A DNA stretch of 64,000 bases, from contig JACPYM010000006.1 of the NCBI GenBank assembly GCA_016196035.1, positions 1-64,000 on the forward strand. Reading direction: 5' to 3'. The notes under the pieces are model-generated. The model made no database searches. It was not told the origin of the DNA and was given only the letters and a program-made list of their open reading frames with translations. Source of the DNA: Acidobacteriota bacterium. Lineage in GTDB: Bacteria; Acidobacteriota; Blastocatellia; RBC074. Within the stretch, counting starts at the first letter, position 1. The number at the start of each line of letters is the position of its first letter. Both the position numbers and the translations under genes were made by a program. Below are positions 9,063-18,270 of the stretch, piece after piece.

Positions 9063-9169
9063 TAGTACTCCATCAAGCTGAAAATGAGGGATGTAGGGCG
9101 GGATTTAATCCCGCCCTACATCCCGGATGCGCTCTCAGCATCCATCACTTACAGCTTGATGGAGTACTA
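9063..9169. repeat. Nested inverted-repeat element (MITE-like), 107 bp
   Basis: The outer 18-bp arms are perfect inverted copies: TAGTACTCCATCAAGCTG at 9063-9080 and its complement at 9152-9169. A perfect inner hairpin lies at 9088-9124 around GATTTAATC with 16-bp arms of the type GGGATGTAGGGCGGG. There is no coding capacity. It occupies most of the gap after the YfhO gene and may serve as a terminator structure as well. Confidence 0.75.
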
Positions 9170-9171
9170 GG

Positions 9172-9209
9172 CTGATTCCTGATTCCTGATTCCTGGAATC
9201 AGGAATCAG
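9172..9209. repeat. Heptanucleotide repeat folding into a hairpin
   Basis: Three CTGATTC units (9172-9192) are followed by two inverted units GAATCAG, giving a perfect hairpin. It directly follows the 107-bp inverted-repeat element. The rest of the gap up to the next gene start (9376) shows nothing recognisable. Confidence 0.8.
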
Positions 9210-9375
9210 CGCGGTGTTGCTCGTGCGGTGTGCGCGCGCTGACTCGGCAACCGCTCTGCCGGTTCAACTTTTCCTCGTGCGCCTACTTGTGCTGCCCCTA
9301 ACTTCTGAGTTCAAATCCGCGCTTCAACCGGCCCACGGGCCAACATTTTCAAACACCAAGACACAATGGCTAAGT

Positions 9376-10548
9376 ATGAACAGACAAATTCTTGAGAAAC
9401 AGACCGCGACTGGCCCGCTGGAAGATTTGAACGAAAAACGCGTGCGCAATTACGCCGCGCGCCATTTCGGCACGACGCCGGAAAACATCATTCTGACGGG
9501 CCTAACGCCCGACGCTTCGACGCGCAAATACTTTCGCATCGCTGACCAGCGCCAACCCTACGAAACGCTGATCGTCAGCCTCTATCCCGCGCCCTTCAAC
9601 CCACACGACAACTCATTTCTGGATGTCACCAAGCTGTTTGAACGCGCTCACCTGCCCGTCCCCAAAATCCTGGGCGTGGCCGGCACCGAAGGCATCATCC
9701 TGCAAGAAGACCTGGGCGACACCAGTCTCGCCAAGTGGATGGAAGAAACTCGCCTGGCTGGTAATGCACAAGACGCCGATGAAATGTTGCGCCAAGCCAT
9801 CGCCTTGATCGCGCGCATACAAGCCGCTTCTGAACTCGCCCACACTACCAATTCCATCGCCGCGCGCCTGGCTTTTGACGAAGACAAGCTCGGCTGGGAA
9901 CTCAATTTCTTCTTCGATCATTTCTTCCATAGCTACCGCAAACAACAACTGCCACCCGCCGAAGAGCAAGCCATCAAAACCGACCTGCAAGCCATCGCCG
10001 CCGAACTCTCGGCGCGCGACCGTGCCCTCACACACCGCGATTACCACGGCATGAACCTGATGGTAGACCCGCACGGTCACTTGCGCGTGATTGACCATCA
10101 AGACGCCCGCATGGGCCCCGCGACGTATGACCTCGTGCCCCTGCTCGTCGAACGCCGCCTCGAACCCGCCGACGAAGCCTGGGTCGAAGCCTGGCAACAA
10201 ATCTTCCTGCGCGAACGCGACCAACTAGGTCTGCCACCCATCGCGCTGGAAGACTTACGCTACGAATTCAATCTGATGACCGTGCAGCGCCAACTCAAAG
10301 CCATCGGCACGTTTTCCTATCAAACCGGTGTCGCCGGGCGTGGCGAGTTTTACGAGAAATACATCGTACCCGCGATTGCCACGGTCTTACGTGCCATGCG
10401 TGCGCCCGGTATGCGCGAATACCCGGCCCTGCGCGCGGCGTTGGAAAATCTGACGATTGAACAGGAATTGCGCGAATTGCTGAGACGCTTGCAGCCAGAG
10501 CAGAAAGTGGAAGTGCTGGAACTGGCGCGTAAATTGGCAATACACTGA
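9376..10548 (+). CDS. Phosphotransferase (APH fold), AmgK-like sugar kinase
   Basis: About 390 residues with the aminoglycoside-phosphotransferase fold: the catalytic loop [10 protein letters not shown] at residues 220-229 and the metal-binding [11 protein letters not shown] at 238-248. The phrase IDxQDAxxGPxTYDL and the HRDxHxxNLM loop fit AmgK, which phosphorylates N-acetylmuramate and N-acetylglucosamine at the anomeric carbon in cell-wall recycling. AmgK normally works with the nucleotidyltransferase MurU, and a nucleotidyltransferase lies upstream at 4908. I chose the ATG at 9376 because the 54 residues encoded upstream are unlike the family. The substrate is inferred. Confidence 0.75.
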   Translation: MNRQILEKQTATGPLEDLNEKRVRNYAARHFGTTPENIILTGLTPDASTRKYFRIADQRQPYETLIVSLYPAPFNPHDNSFLDVTKLFERAHLPVPKILGVAGTEGIILQEDLGDTSLAKWMEETRLAGNAQDADEMLRQAIALIARIQAASELAHTTNSIAARLAFDEDKLGWELNFFFDHFFHSYRKQQLPPAEEQAIKTDLQAIAAELSARDRALTHRDYHGMNLMVDPHGHLRVIDHQDARMGPATYDLVPLLVERRLEPADEAWVEAWQQIFLRERDQLGLPPIALEDLRYEFNLMTVQRQLKAIGTFSYQTGVAGRGEFYEKYIVPAIATVLRAMRAPGMREYPALRAALENLTIEQELRELLRRLQPEQKVEVLELARKLAIH

Positions 10549-10551
10549 ATT

Positions 10552-10904
10552 TCACGCCCTAGCAGCAGCCAATTCTCTGCGGCTGCTGTACCTCAACCGC
10601 AGATCGCGGGGCACGTAAAGGCGAGCTTCGATCCAGGCGGCATAGCGCCCGATATTGCTGCTGTCGCGGCGAATGTACATGTACATGTGTAGCCGCGATC
10701 ATCGGCGCGTGCGTCGTCTGGGTGCGTGTACTGCGCGCCATCGCAGGAGTCCCCCCAATCCGTCCCATAAGAATTTTGGATGATCCAGGCATTTTCCTCA
10801 TCGTCCCAACCGATCAGTAACACCATGTGATTGAATTCTTCTTCATCTACGGGTTTCCAATAGAACACTTGCGGGTGGTGATAAAAATGTAAGGCCGAAT
10901 TGCA
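10552..10904 (-). pseudogene. Remnant of a papain-family (C1) cysteine protease, truncated and frameshifted
   Basis: On the minus strand one frame (about 10904 down to 10690) encodes the His/Asn half of a C1 peptidase: FNHMVLLIGWDDEENAW and then IIQNSYGTDWGD. After RADDRGY the conserved continuation MYIRRDSSNIGRYAAWIEA is found in a second frame that ends at TGA 10552-10554. The frameshift falls in an ACATGTACATGTACAT slippage-prone stretch at about 10675-10690. The catalytic Cys half is missing. The 5' end stops where a repeat cluster begins, so the gene was probably cut by repeat insertion or deletion. Confidence 0.75.
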
Positions 10905-10906
10905 GT

Positions 10907-11060
10907 CGCGTTAGCGACAAGCGTGAATTTAGCCCGGCGTTTTCAACGCCGGGAAGACGGCGAAAAAACCAGCGCGTCGCGTCAGCGACACCTGAATTCA
11001 AGCGTCGCTGACGCGACGCGCTGGTGACACATCAGTTTTCCGTGGGTTGAAACCCACGGC
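10907..11060. repeat. Cluster of inverted repeats
   Basis: Three structures lie side by side. A 21-bp hairpin CCCGGCGTTTTCAACGCCGGG lies at 10933-10953. Perfect 21-bp inverted arms beginning CCAGCGCGTCGCG lie at 10969-10989 and 11004-11024. A 20-bp hairpin CCGTGGGTTGAAACCCACGG lies at 11040-11059. A related GTCGCGTTAGCGAC piece lies at 10915. No protein is encoded. Confidence 0.8.
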
Positions 11061-11166
11061 ATGTATCTTGAAAATCAACTTTCAAACGATTAGAGTTGTT
11101 GCGACCTTTGGAAACAACAACTTAGCAAATTGGCGACGGGGACACTGAAACCCAGTGGACGACCGT

Positions 11167-11261
11167 CATTCTCCATTCTATATTCTCCATTCTCTTGCAG
11201 AGGCCGTCTTGATTGAAGTTTACCACTGCCCAGGAATGGAGAATGCAGAATGGAGAATGGC
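11167..11261. repeat. Pair of opposed heptanucleotide repeat arrays
   Basis: Four units (CATTCTC, CATTCTA, TATTCTC, CATTCTC) at 11167-11194 face four inverted units (GAATGGA, GAATGCA, GAATGGA, GAATGGC) at 11234-11261, so the locus can fold back on itself. Confidence 0.8.
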
Positions 11262-11627
11262 GGTTAAGCAGTTGGTAGTGAACGCCAAAACGCAAATTCC
11301 CCACTGTTTTCCACTGCAACAAGTCTATTAACAAGGGCACTTGTTAATCGTGGGGAAAGACGAGTCTGGCTCACGGCTCAGACCACGAGTCTGTAATTTA
11401 GATGACATTCAACTTTGCTGACTTCCCCATCCCGGGAATTGCTGCTCCGCAACCAACCTCCGCAGTAGACGCCTTCCCTTGCTTGCATTAGCATCCAGCC
11501 CGCACACAGGTTTTACGCGTTCATCGCACGCGCATCGCAACCAATATAGGCGGCTTGTCCCACAAGTTCCCTCCATAAAACGCTGCCGGGCGGCTGGTTG
11601 GGCGCTTGGCAGTAATACTTGCTTTTC
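11262..11627. other. Gene-free stretch upstream of the GT9-like gene
   Basis: I see no convincing coding frame, RNA gene or repeat in these 366 bases. They must hold the promoter for the gene at 11628, but no clear -35/-10 pair can be picked out. Confidence 0.5.
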
Positions 11628-13190
11628 ATGTCTTCATTTGATTTCAACATCACCAACGCCCAAGCCGCGCAGAAGTTGGCGCGCTGCCGCGCGCTTTGCG
11701 CCGCCGGAACGCCCGCGCAGGCGGAGCTGGCGCAGTTGGCGCAATTGGCGCAGCAGGCGGCAGAGCAATGCCTGACTTGCCAGCATGCTACCGGCGCGCC
11801 GTTGCGCGCCGCTGTCACACTGCTTTGCGAATTGGGCGCGCGCCCTGAACCGGAGTTGGTGCGCCTGGGCAGCGACGCCCTCTTTCGTGAGGTTATCGAG
11901 CGGCTGAACGATTCGTTCGCGCCGGAAAGCTGCGCGGCCTATGACCGCGTGTTTGCGCAGGTGATCGAGTTTTACCGGCGCCTGCCGGCGGCGCGTGAAC
12001 TGGACGCGCGGCTGCGGCAATTCGGTTTGCCGGATGAAGCGGCGCTGCTGGCACGCAAGGCTAAGCTCGCGCATCCACGCCTGCCCGCACACGACATTCG
12101 CAAAGTGCTGCTGCTCTCACGCGTCACCATCGGCGCGGATGTGGCAATCACCAGCGTGTTGCTCGCCGGAGCAAGGCAACACTATCCGCAGGCTGAAATC
12201 GTGTTGCTCGGTTCAGCCAAGTTGCGCGAGTTGTTCGGCGGCGCTGCGCGGATTCGTGTGCGCGAATTGCCTTACGAACGCGGCGGGACAGTGCTGGCGC
12301 GTTTGCAAAGCTGGCTGGCGGTGGTGACGGCGATTGAGGACGAAGCGCGGGATTGCGCGCCAAGCGAGTTGCTGGTGCTCGATCCTGATTCGCGGCTGAC
12401 GCAGTTGGGACTGTTGCCGGTGCTTGCAGATGAAACGCGGTATCTGTTTTTTGAAAGCCGCCGCTTTGGACACGAGACCGATTTGCCGTTGGGGCAGTTG
12501 ACGGCGCGCTGGTGGCAAACCTTGAGCGGAGCCGGGACAGCGCTCTTTCCGCAACTGGCACTGCCTGGGGAACACACAGCATTTGGGCAAACCGTCGCGC
12601 GGAAATTGCGCGCCGCCGGTCAGCAACACCTCGTCAGCCTCAGCTTCGGCGTCGGCGGCAATGCAGCGAAGCGCGTCAATGCGGAATTTGAAGCGGCGCT
12701 TTTACCACGCTTGCTGCAAGCTTCGGCGTTGATCTTGGACAAGGGGGGCGCGCCGGATGAGCGCGCGCAGATTGACGCATTGACGGCGGCGTTACGCACG
12801 GCAGGCCGGCAGGTGCTTGAACTGAATGCTGAAAATGCCGCCGCCAAACTGGCGGATGAAACGGGCCAGCCAGTCATCGTCACTTGGGACGGCAGCATCG
12901 GCGCGTTCGCGGGGTTGATTGCGGCCAGCGATCAATACATCGGTTACGACTCGGCGGGCCAGCATCTGGCGGCGGCGTTGGGCATACCAGCGTTGACGAT
13001 CTTTGTGAATGGCAACTCGACGCGGTTTGCTGAACGCTGGCGGCCTTCTGGCAGGGGCGTGAGCAAAGTCGTTCAACTGCCCATTGAACAGCTTGCACAG
13101 AAGCAGGGTACCGACAACCTGCTCGCCAAAGTTTTAACGTTGTCTCAAAAATTGCGGCAGGGTTCTCCCGCTGCGCTTACTTCACGTTGA
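11628..13190 (+). CDS. GT9-like (heptosyltransferase-type) protein
   Basis: This 520-residue protein has an Ala/Gln-rich helical N-terminal part (residues 1-150) and then a Rossmann-like segment (HDIRKVLLLSRVTIGADVAI). The C-terminal block VTWDGSIGAFAGLIAASDQY and then GYDSAGQHLAAALGIPALTI is typical of the GT9 ADP-heptose transferase superfamily donor site. The middle is divergent, and no usual DxxGN motif is visible, so catalytic activity is uncertain. I chose the ATG at 11628 over a TTG at 11619. Its 3' end overlaps the convergent gene at 13177 by 14 bases. Confidence 0.6.
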   Translation: MSSFDFNITNAQAAQKLARCRALCAAGTPAQAELAQLAQLAQQAAEQCLTCQHATGAPLRAAVTLLCELGARPEPELVRLGSDALFREVIERLNDSFAPESCAAYDRVFAQVIEFYRRLPAARELDARLRQFGLPDEAALLARKAKLAHPRLPAHDIRKVLLLSRVTIGADVAITSVLLAGARQHYPQAEIVLLGSAKLRELFGGAARIRVRELPYERGGTVLARLQSWLAVVTAIEDEARDCAPSELLVLDPDSRLTQLGLLPVLADETRYLFFESRRFGHETDLPLGQLTARWWQTLSGAGTALFPQLALPGEHTAFGQTVARKLRAAGQQHLVSLSFGVGGNAAKRVNAEFEAALLPRLLQASALILDKGGAPDERAQIDALTAALRTAGRQVLELNAENAAAKLADETGQPVIVTWDGSIGAFAGLIAASDQYIGYDSAGQHLAAALGIPALTIFVNGNSTRFAERWRPSGRGVSKVVQLPIEQLAQKQGTDNLLAKVLTLSQKLRQGSPAALTSR

Positions 13191-14487
13191 TGGTCACGGT
13201 GTTGGCGGCTTTGCCGTTCACGGTGAACACCACATCGGCATTGCCACGTCCGATGAGCGAACGCGGGATGCGCACGTTGGCTTGATCCAGCCCGGCCAGC
13301 GAGCCTTGCGCGCCCGCGAAGATGACCTCGGCGGATGCACCGCCAATCGTGGCGCTAACGTTGCTCAAGCCGCCGTTTTTGCGGAACCCGGTGCCGTAAA
13401 GAATCAGAAAAACCGCGTCGCCCTCCGGCCCCAAATCAATGGGTGCGGGTTCATAAGCGGTGCCGGCAGAGTTCAGTTGTGAGATTGATTCCTGTGTTTG
13501 CGTGTTGTTCGCCTTGATGCGCAAAGCTGTTGCGGCTGGCACACCTTGGCCATTCGCGTTTGCTGTAAATAACCCTGGCGCGGTGTCCTCAATCGTGATG
13601 CTGGCCTGGCCGACGATTTTATCGGTGCGCACGACGGAAACCATCCCTGAACCTGCGGCCAGCCCAGCGGGCATCAGAAAATTGATTTGCGACCAGGAAA
13701 CGAAAAAGAGCGGCGCATCCAACGTGCGCTTGGCGGCATCCGTGACTTGGACTTTTACGCCGCTCAATTGGAGCGGTAAGGTGGAACCCTCAGCACTGAG
13801 CGTGGCGCTCGCCAGGCTGGAGCCGAACATCGCCACAATGGTTTCGCTGGCCAGCGAGCCGGAGACAAAGCTGGCGGCGGAAAGCGGGACCACGGCAGGC
13901 GGCGCGATGGGCGCTTTCACCAGCGTTTTTTTCAAGGTGTAAACATAATCGCCATCCACCTTGCCATTGTTGTTGCCGATCAGCCCGGCCAGATAGAACG
14001 TGACCGTGCCCAAACCATTGCCGGGCGCTTTCCAATGCACCGTCCAGGTATAAAAGCCATCACCGTTTTTATTTTGGGTCAAGTACTGGCGCGCATTGGT
14101 GGTCGTGGGGCCTTGCACCTGAATCTGGCTGCCGGATGGCACGCTCAATGTGCCCGCCGGATCGCCCGCGTCGTCAACCGCAGTAAGTTGGAAGCCGTAG
14201 CGCTGGCTTTGCCCCTGGGTGAGCGTCACCGTGAAATCATATTCCTGATAAAGCGTATAACCGCCCTCCGGCAGGCCATCCAGTGTGAGTTTGCCCGAGC
14301 CGCTATTGACAGCGAACGAGGTGTGGCACCCCGAACTCGCACAGGTGGTCTCGTCAGGCGCGCCGGTATGCGCGGGCGGCGACCCGGCGCGATTGGCTTC
14401 GACGCGGGAGGTCAGCCAGCCATAGCTAAAAAGCCAAACGAACAATGCCAGGGTGATCAGTTTTAAGATATTTTTTGAGGATCGCAT
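13177..14487 (-). CDS. Secreted choice-of-anchor V / TIGR03437 protein with a CX4CH site
   Basis: This 436-residue protein has a signal peptide (MRSSKNILKLITLALFVW onward). A choice-of-anchor V (Reeler-like) domain spans about residues 36-190, visible in YGFQLTAVDDAGDPAGTLS and GTVTFYLAGLIGNNNGKVDG. A TIGR03437 domain follows (AALFGSSLA-type start, FFVSWSQINFLMP, then RTLDAPL). Relatives usually carry CxxCH; here C49-ASSG-C54-H55 has four intervening residues, so haem binding is uncertain. I chose the ATG at 14487 with AAGGA upstream; a longer frame to 14526 lacks support. TIGR03437 is known mainly from Acidobacteriota. Confidence 0.8.
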   Translation of the reverse strand: MRSSKNILKLITLALFVWLFSYGWLTSRVEANRAGSPPAHTGAPDETTCASSGCHTSFAVNSGSGKLTLDGLPEGGYTLYQEYDFTVTLTQGQSQRYGFQLTAVDDAGDPAGTLSVPSGSQIQVQGPTTTNARQYLTQNKNGDGFYTWTVHWKAPGNGLGTVTFYLAGLIGNNNGKVDGDYVYTLKKTLVKAPIAPPAVVPLSAASFVSGSLASETIVAMFGSSLASATLSAEGSTLPLQLSGVKVQVTDAAKRTLDAPLFFVSWSQINFLMPAGLAAGSGMVSVVRTDKIVGQASITIEDTAPGLFTANANGQGVPAATALRIKANNTQTQESISQLNSAGTAYEPAPIDLGPEGDAVFLILYGTGFRKNGGLSNVSATIGGASAEVIFAGAQGSLAGLDQANVRIPRSLIGRGNADVVFTVNGKAANTVTINVK

Positions 14488-14545
14488 AACTTCGTGATTC
14501 CTTTTCAGCGCGTAGTGAGCAATCAAAGTGCCTTGATCTTTTTAT

Positions 14546-14710
14546 TAGACATTATCGGGAATAGGGATGAACCACGGGGCACACGGGGGAAGAGGGGAAA
14601 ACACAAATTGGGCCAATAGATCGAACCTCTTCCATTACAGGGATTTTGCTTGAGTTCCCCGTGCGCCCCGTGTGCCCCGTGGTTCGTCCAGCGCTTCCCG
14701 ATAAGGTCTA
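14546..14710. repeat. Imperfect inverted-repeat element between two minus-strand genes
   Basis: The inner perfect 20-bp arms are GAACCACGGGGCACACGGGG (14569-14588) and their complement at 14666-14685. Outer imperfect arms of the type TAGAC-TTATCGGGA continue to 14546 and 14710. It is MITE-like, has no coding content and fills the 240-base gap between the genes ending at 14728 and starting at 14487. Confidence 0.65.
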
Positions 14711-14727
14711 TTCAACATCCCGCTGTC

Positions 14728-17694
14728 TCAGCGCTTCAGCAGGGCTGCCGCACTTGCCGCCTGGAAAGAAGTTTTGATGCCAGCTTTGCTGACACGCTCG
14801 GCACCGTTCACTTTCGTTTTGACGATGACATCCTGATCCGCCATCCCAATTAGGCTTTGGGGCAACCGGGCTTCGATAATGTCTATGCCATTGATCCGGC
14901 CCGTATCGGTTAAATCCGGGCCCGCGTAAACCAGCATCGTTTCAAAATCAACGCCACCGATGGTCAAGCCCACCAGCGGGCTAAAGCGCCAACCCGTGCC
15001 GTAAACACGAATGACATTGGGGGCGGCTTCCGTGCCCACCGCACAGGGCGGATCACTCAGCGTCAGGGTGCCATCTGCATTGCGCATACCACATTTGACC
15101 ACGGCCGTGCCTTCGCCGGTGCCAGCAGTCGTAAAGACGCCGGGCGCGGCATCCAAGACAATCAGCCGGGCGCGCAGCAGTGTGCCGCTGTTGTTAATCG
15201 CCACCAAGACCTGTTCGGCAGGGGTGACTTTGTCCGGCACGACGAAATTGATTTGCGTGGGCGAGATATAACTCAGCCGCGCGGGCTGACCGGCCACCGT
15301 CACCTTCACGCCTTTCAACTCGAACGGGAAACCTGCCGCCGCACCATCCGCCGTATCATTGGCCAAACCTTCGCCTTGCGCCAGCGCCAGCGACCCACGC
15401 GCCGCAGTCCCGCCTTCATAACTGGCCGCATTGGCGAGCGTGAAGCTCGCGTATTGCTTATCGGAAAATGAAGTGGTGACCGAATTGCTTTTAACATCAC
15501 CAAAATTGACCGTAAATGCGCTGTCGGTCATACCCGCCAAAGTATTCACTAACGGTACATTGATCTGATCCAAACCGGCCAAGCTGCCCTGTGCACCGCT
15601 AAACACCGGCGTCAGCGTGGTGTCGCCAAATGTCACGGTGAGGCCGGAGCCGTTGCGCCAACCAGTGCCGTAAATCACCAAATAAGCAGTGTCGGCATCA
15701 CCCCCCGCTTCGCAAGCTGGACTCGAAGTGACAAAGCTCAAACCATCATCGGAAACCCTGCCGCATTGAACCGTGGCTGCGCCCGTCCCCGTCCCTGTAA
15801 CTGTAAAAACGCCGGGCGCGACATCCACCAGCTTGACAGTGCCGCTCGCTTGCAGCCCATTGTTGTTGATGGTGAAAGGCGCGGTGTCGCTCGTGCCAAC
15901 TTGCGCAGGCACGATGAAATTCACCTGGGTCGGCGAAACGAACAGAATCTCTGCCGCAATGCCGCGCACCGTGACGCGCACATTGTTGAGTTCCAGCGGC
16001 AGCGGGCTGGTCGTGGCGCTGACCACATTCGCCGAAAGTTGCGAGCCGAACGCCGCCACCAGGGAGCCACGGGCAACTTGGGTGGAATCAAAACTAGCCG
16101 CATTCGTCAACATCGGAGCCGTCGCATTCACGCCAGTCACGGGATACAGGATGGCGCGGAACGCCTCCGGGTTCAGCGTCAGATTCGTCGCAATCAGGTT
16201 CGATTCGTAACTAAACGTGATGGCCGTGCCCGCCGTATCGGGATAGCTCGGCACGACCACCGAGCGTTGATCGAAGGTCAACGTGGAACCATCTGTGAAA
16301 GTGATCTGGCGAAAGGCGGCTTTGGCAATGTCGTAACGAAAGATTTCGCGGCTGGCATCGGCATTATCCGCTGTGATGCTGCTGGTCGCCGCCGGCGTCA
16401 AATTGAGCGTCGAGCCGAAAGTAATGAATGTCCCAGTCGTGTTCAAGCTGGGCTGGAAGTTGTAATCCAGCTTCTTCAATTCATCTTGCGTCGGCGTGGC
16501 CGAAACCGTCTGGCTGGTCAGATGCGTGAATTTGTTGGCAACTGTATCGAGCAGCCAAAGCTCGCGGGTCTTATCGGCATTGCTGCTGTCGAAATTGCCC
16601 GCCGATTCAAAGACAAAAAGCGACCCATCCCGGTTGAGCGGACGGCTGAAGGCGGGCAACAGATTCATCGGCGCCGCCGTGTTGACCACAAAAATACCAT
16701 TGGACAGCAATTGCGGGACGATGGCGGTGCCGGTCGTGTCAGTGAGTTGCGCCACTGTGTTCGCGGCCGCGCCCACGTTGTAAAGAAAAAACTCGCCATT
16801 GAAATCGGTGTTTTTATTGGCCGTCGTGCCCGCGAAATTAAACCCCGAAAGGAAGACCAGCTTTTTCCCGTCACCGCTCAGCTTGGGAAAGTTGTTGAAG
16901 CCCTTGACCACGAAATTGACGATGGTTTCGGAATCACGCGTGGCGGTGACTTGCGCATAGCGCCTGGTGGCCGCGTTGTACAGAAAAATCTCGCCGCTGC
17001 CATCGGGATCAATATCACTATTCGCGCCCTCTTTGGCGGCAGTGAAAGCAGGTGTGCCATTTTCCAAAGCCCGAAACGTGCGGCGCGTCGAGACAAAGGC
17101 GATGACTGAACCGTCGTCGTTAATCGTCGGCGAGTAGTTGGTAAAAATCTCGTTGACGGCTTCGTTGGTGATATTGATATTCGTGTCGGTCAGCCGCGTG
17201 AATTTGGCGTCGGAACGTTTGGTCGCATTACGCGGGAAATCAATCAGATAAACTTCCTGATTGCCATCGTCATTGCCCACGTTGGTCAGCGCGGCGTTGG
17301 AGGTGAAAACGATTTTGGTGCCGTCACCGCTGATAATCGGCGTGTTGTTGGTGATGTGAATCAGCGTCCTGGTCGCGTCTTCAGAATCCAGGATGTCTTT
17401 GGTATTGGTCAATTGCACGACGGTGCGGGTATCCACATCGAAAACGAAGATTTCACGATTGCTATCTATATTGCTGCCGTCGTAATCGTTGATCGAATCG
17501 AAGACAAAGCGTTTGCCGTCGTTGCTGACGCTGCGAACGTTGACACCCACGGCATTGGTCGGCGTCGTTAACTGGATGAGCGCGACTTCATCGGTCGGAG
17601 TAGTGGTTTGGGCAGTTGAGGTTTGGTGCTTGCCGATGTACCCAAAGGTCAGAAAACAAAACAATAGAAACAAAACGAGCCAAAATCTTTTCAC
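14728..17694 (-). CDS. Secreted PD40/TolB-like propeller protein with two TIGR03437 domains
   Basis: This 988-residue protein has a signal peptide (VKRFWLVLFLLFCFLTFGYI), then TolB-like beta-propeller repeats to about residue 500 (recurring FDSINDYDGSNIDSNREIF, SGDGTKIVFTS and REIFRYD patterns). Two tandem TIGR03437 domains fill the C-terminus (ILFVSPTQVNFIVPAQVG and LSYISPTQINFVVPDKV). A GTG at 17694 preceded by AAGGGAG nine bases upstream decides the start; the frame is open to 17727. Role unknown; TIGR03437 domains are often C-terminal on exported acidobacterial proteins, possibly as a surface or sorting module. Confidence 0.85.
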   Translation of the reverse strand: MKRFWLVLFLLFCFLTFGYIGKHQTSTAQTTTPTDEVALIQLTTPTNAVGVNVRSVSNDGKRFVFDSINDYDGSNIDSNREIFVFDVDTRTVVQLTNTKDILDSEDATRTLIHITNNTPIISGDGTKIVFTSNAALTNVGNDDGNQEVYLIDFPRNATKRSDAKFTRLTDTNINITNEAVNEIFTNYSPTINDDGSVIAFVSTRRTFRALENGTPAFTAAKEGANSDIDPDGSGEIFLYNAATRRYAQVTATRDSETIVNFVVKGFNNFPKLSGDGKKLVFLSGFNFAGTTANKNTDFNGEFFLYNVGAAANTVAQLTDTTGTAIVPQLLSNGIFVVNTAAPMNLLPAFSRPLNRDGSLFVFESAGNFDSSNADKTRELWLLDTVANKFTHLTSQTVSATPTQDELKKLDYNFQPSLNTTGTFITFGSTLNLTPAATSSITADNADASREIFRYDIAKAAFRQITFTDGSTLTFDQRSVVVPSYPDTAGTAITFSYESNLIATNLTLNPEAFRAILYPVTGVNATAPMLTNAASFDSTQVARGSLVAAFGSQLSANVVSATTSPLPLELNNVRVTVRGIAAEILFVSPTQVNFIVPAQVGTSDTAPFTINNNGLQASGTVKLVDVAPGVFTVTGTGTGAATVQCGRVSDDGLSFVTSSPACEAGGDADTAYLVIYGTGWRNGSGLTVTFGDTTLTPVFSGAQGSLAGLDQINVPLVNTLAGMTDSAFTVNFGDVKSNSVTTSFSDKQYASFTLANAASYEGGTAARGSLALAQGEGLANDTADGAAAGFPFELKGVKVTVAGQPARLSYISPTQINFVVPDKVTPAEQVLVAINNSGTLLRARLIVLDAAPGVFTTAGTGEGTAVVKCGMRNADGTLTLSDPPCAVGTEAAPNVIRVYGTGWRFSPLVGLTIGGVDFETMLVYAGPDLTDTGRINGIDIIEARLPQSLIGMADQDVIVKTKVNGAERVSKAGIKTSFQAASAAALLKR

Positions 17695-17941
17695 GCGATG
17701 AAACTCCCTTAAACGAGATAAACCCAAGCGTCACTAACCAGCAGAATGTATTTATGAAGCAAAAGACAAACGATGAACGAGGCCAGCCAAAGCTTCTTGC
17801 GTCGTGGAAGACTTCCTGCCGGCCCGTGCTGTCCTCATTTATCTCTCGCTGGGTGAATAAGACGGCGGATTATAGACGAGCCACTTCGCCTTGTCGAATA
17901 AGGCCCTTCATTAACACCAATTGGATCAAGCGAACAAAGGT

Positions 17942-17978
17942 AAAGCGGGGCAAAGCCGCAATGCTTCGCCCCGCTTTT
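17942..17978. terminator. Hairpin terminator, probably bidirectional
   Basis: AAAGCGGGGC (17942-17951) pairs with GCCCCGCTTT (17968-17977). A T run follows on the plus strand; a weaker one follows on the minus strand. It lies 29 bases past the end of the small minus-strand gene 18007-18270. Confidence 0.7.
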
Positions 17979-18006
17979 TGTCTGAATGCCTCGTTTGCCC
18001 CTGGCC

Positions 18007-18270
18007 CTAAGCGGCTTTCGGGCTGACGTATTGCTCGTAGCGGCGGAATGGTTCGTAGATGCGTTCTTCCTTAACCGGTTCCGGTTCGGGGAACCGTTCT
18101 TCCAGGCGCACCATTTCGACCGCTTCGATGTAAACACGATCCATGTTTTCTGGCTGGAACCCGTTGCGCAAACAGGCGGCCACATGACGTTTGACCACCT
18201 TGTCTACTTTGGCGCGTTCTTCATCAGTCAACTTGTTGATTAGCTTCAGAATATCACTCGAAATCTTCAT
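18007..18270 (-). CDS. Small protein of unknown function
   Basis: This 87-residue protein is helical and charged (KISSDILKLINKLTDEERAK at the start) with an acidic, Pro/Glu-rich second half (RFPEPEPVKEERIYEPF). I do not recognise a family. The start ATG at 18270 follows AGGGAGG at eight bases, a strong ribosome site; a longer frame to 18312 would lose it. A hairpin terminator follows at 17942-17978, so it is likely a single-gene transcript. Cytoplasmic. Confidence 0.65.
   Translation of the reverse strand: MKISSDILKLINKLTDEERAKVDKVVKRHVAACLRNGFQPENMDRVYIEAVEMVRLEERFPEPEPVKEERIYEPFRRYEQYVSPKAA

Noticed and set aside
9214-9375. N-terminal extension of the AmgK-like kinase
   Set aside because: The 54 residues do not resemble the family, and the ATG at 9376 starts close to the conserved part.
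13177-13190. Gene fusion or assembly error at the convergent overlap
   Set aside because: A 14-base convergent overlap of two stop ends is common, and both C-termini look complete.
15766-17109. 447-codon open frame on the plus strand
   Set aside because: It lies fully opposite the TolB/TIGR03437 gene, has an Arg-rich composition and no family pattern. It is a shadow of codon bias.
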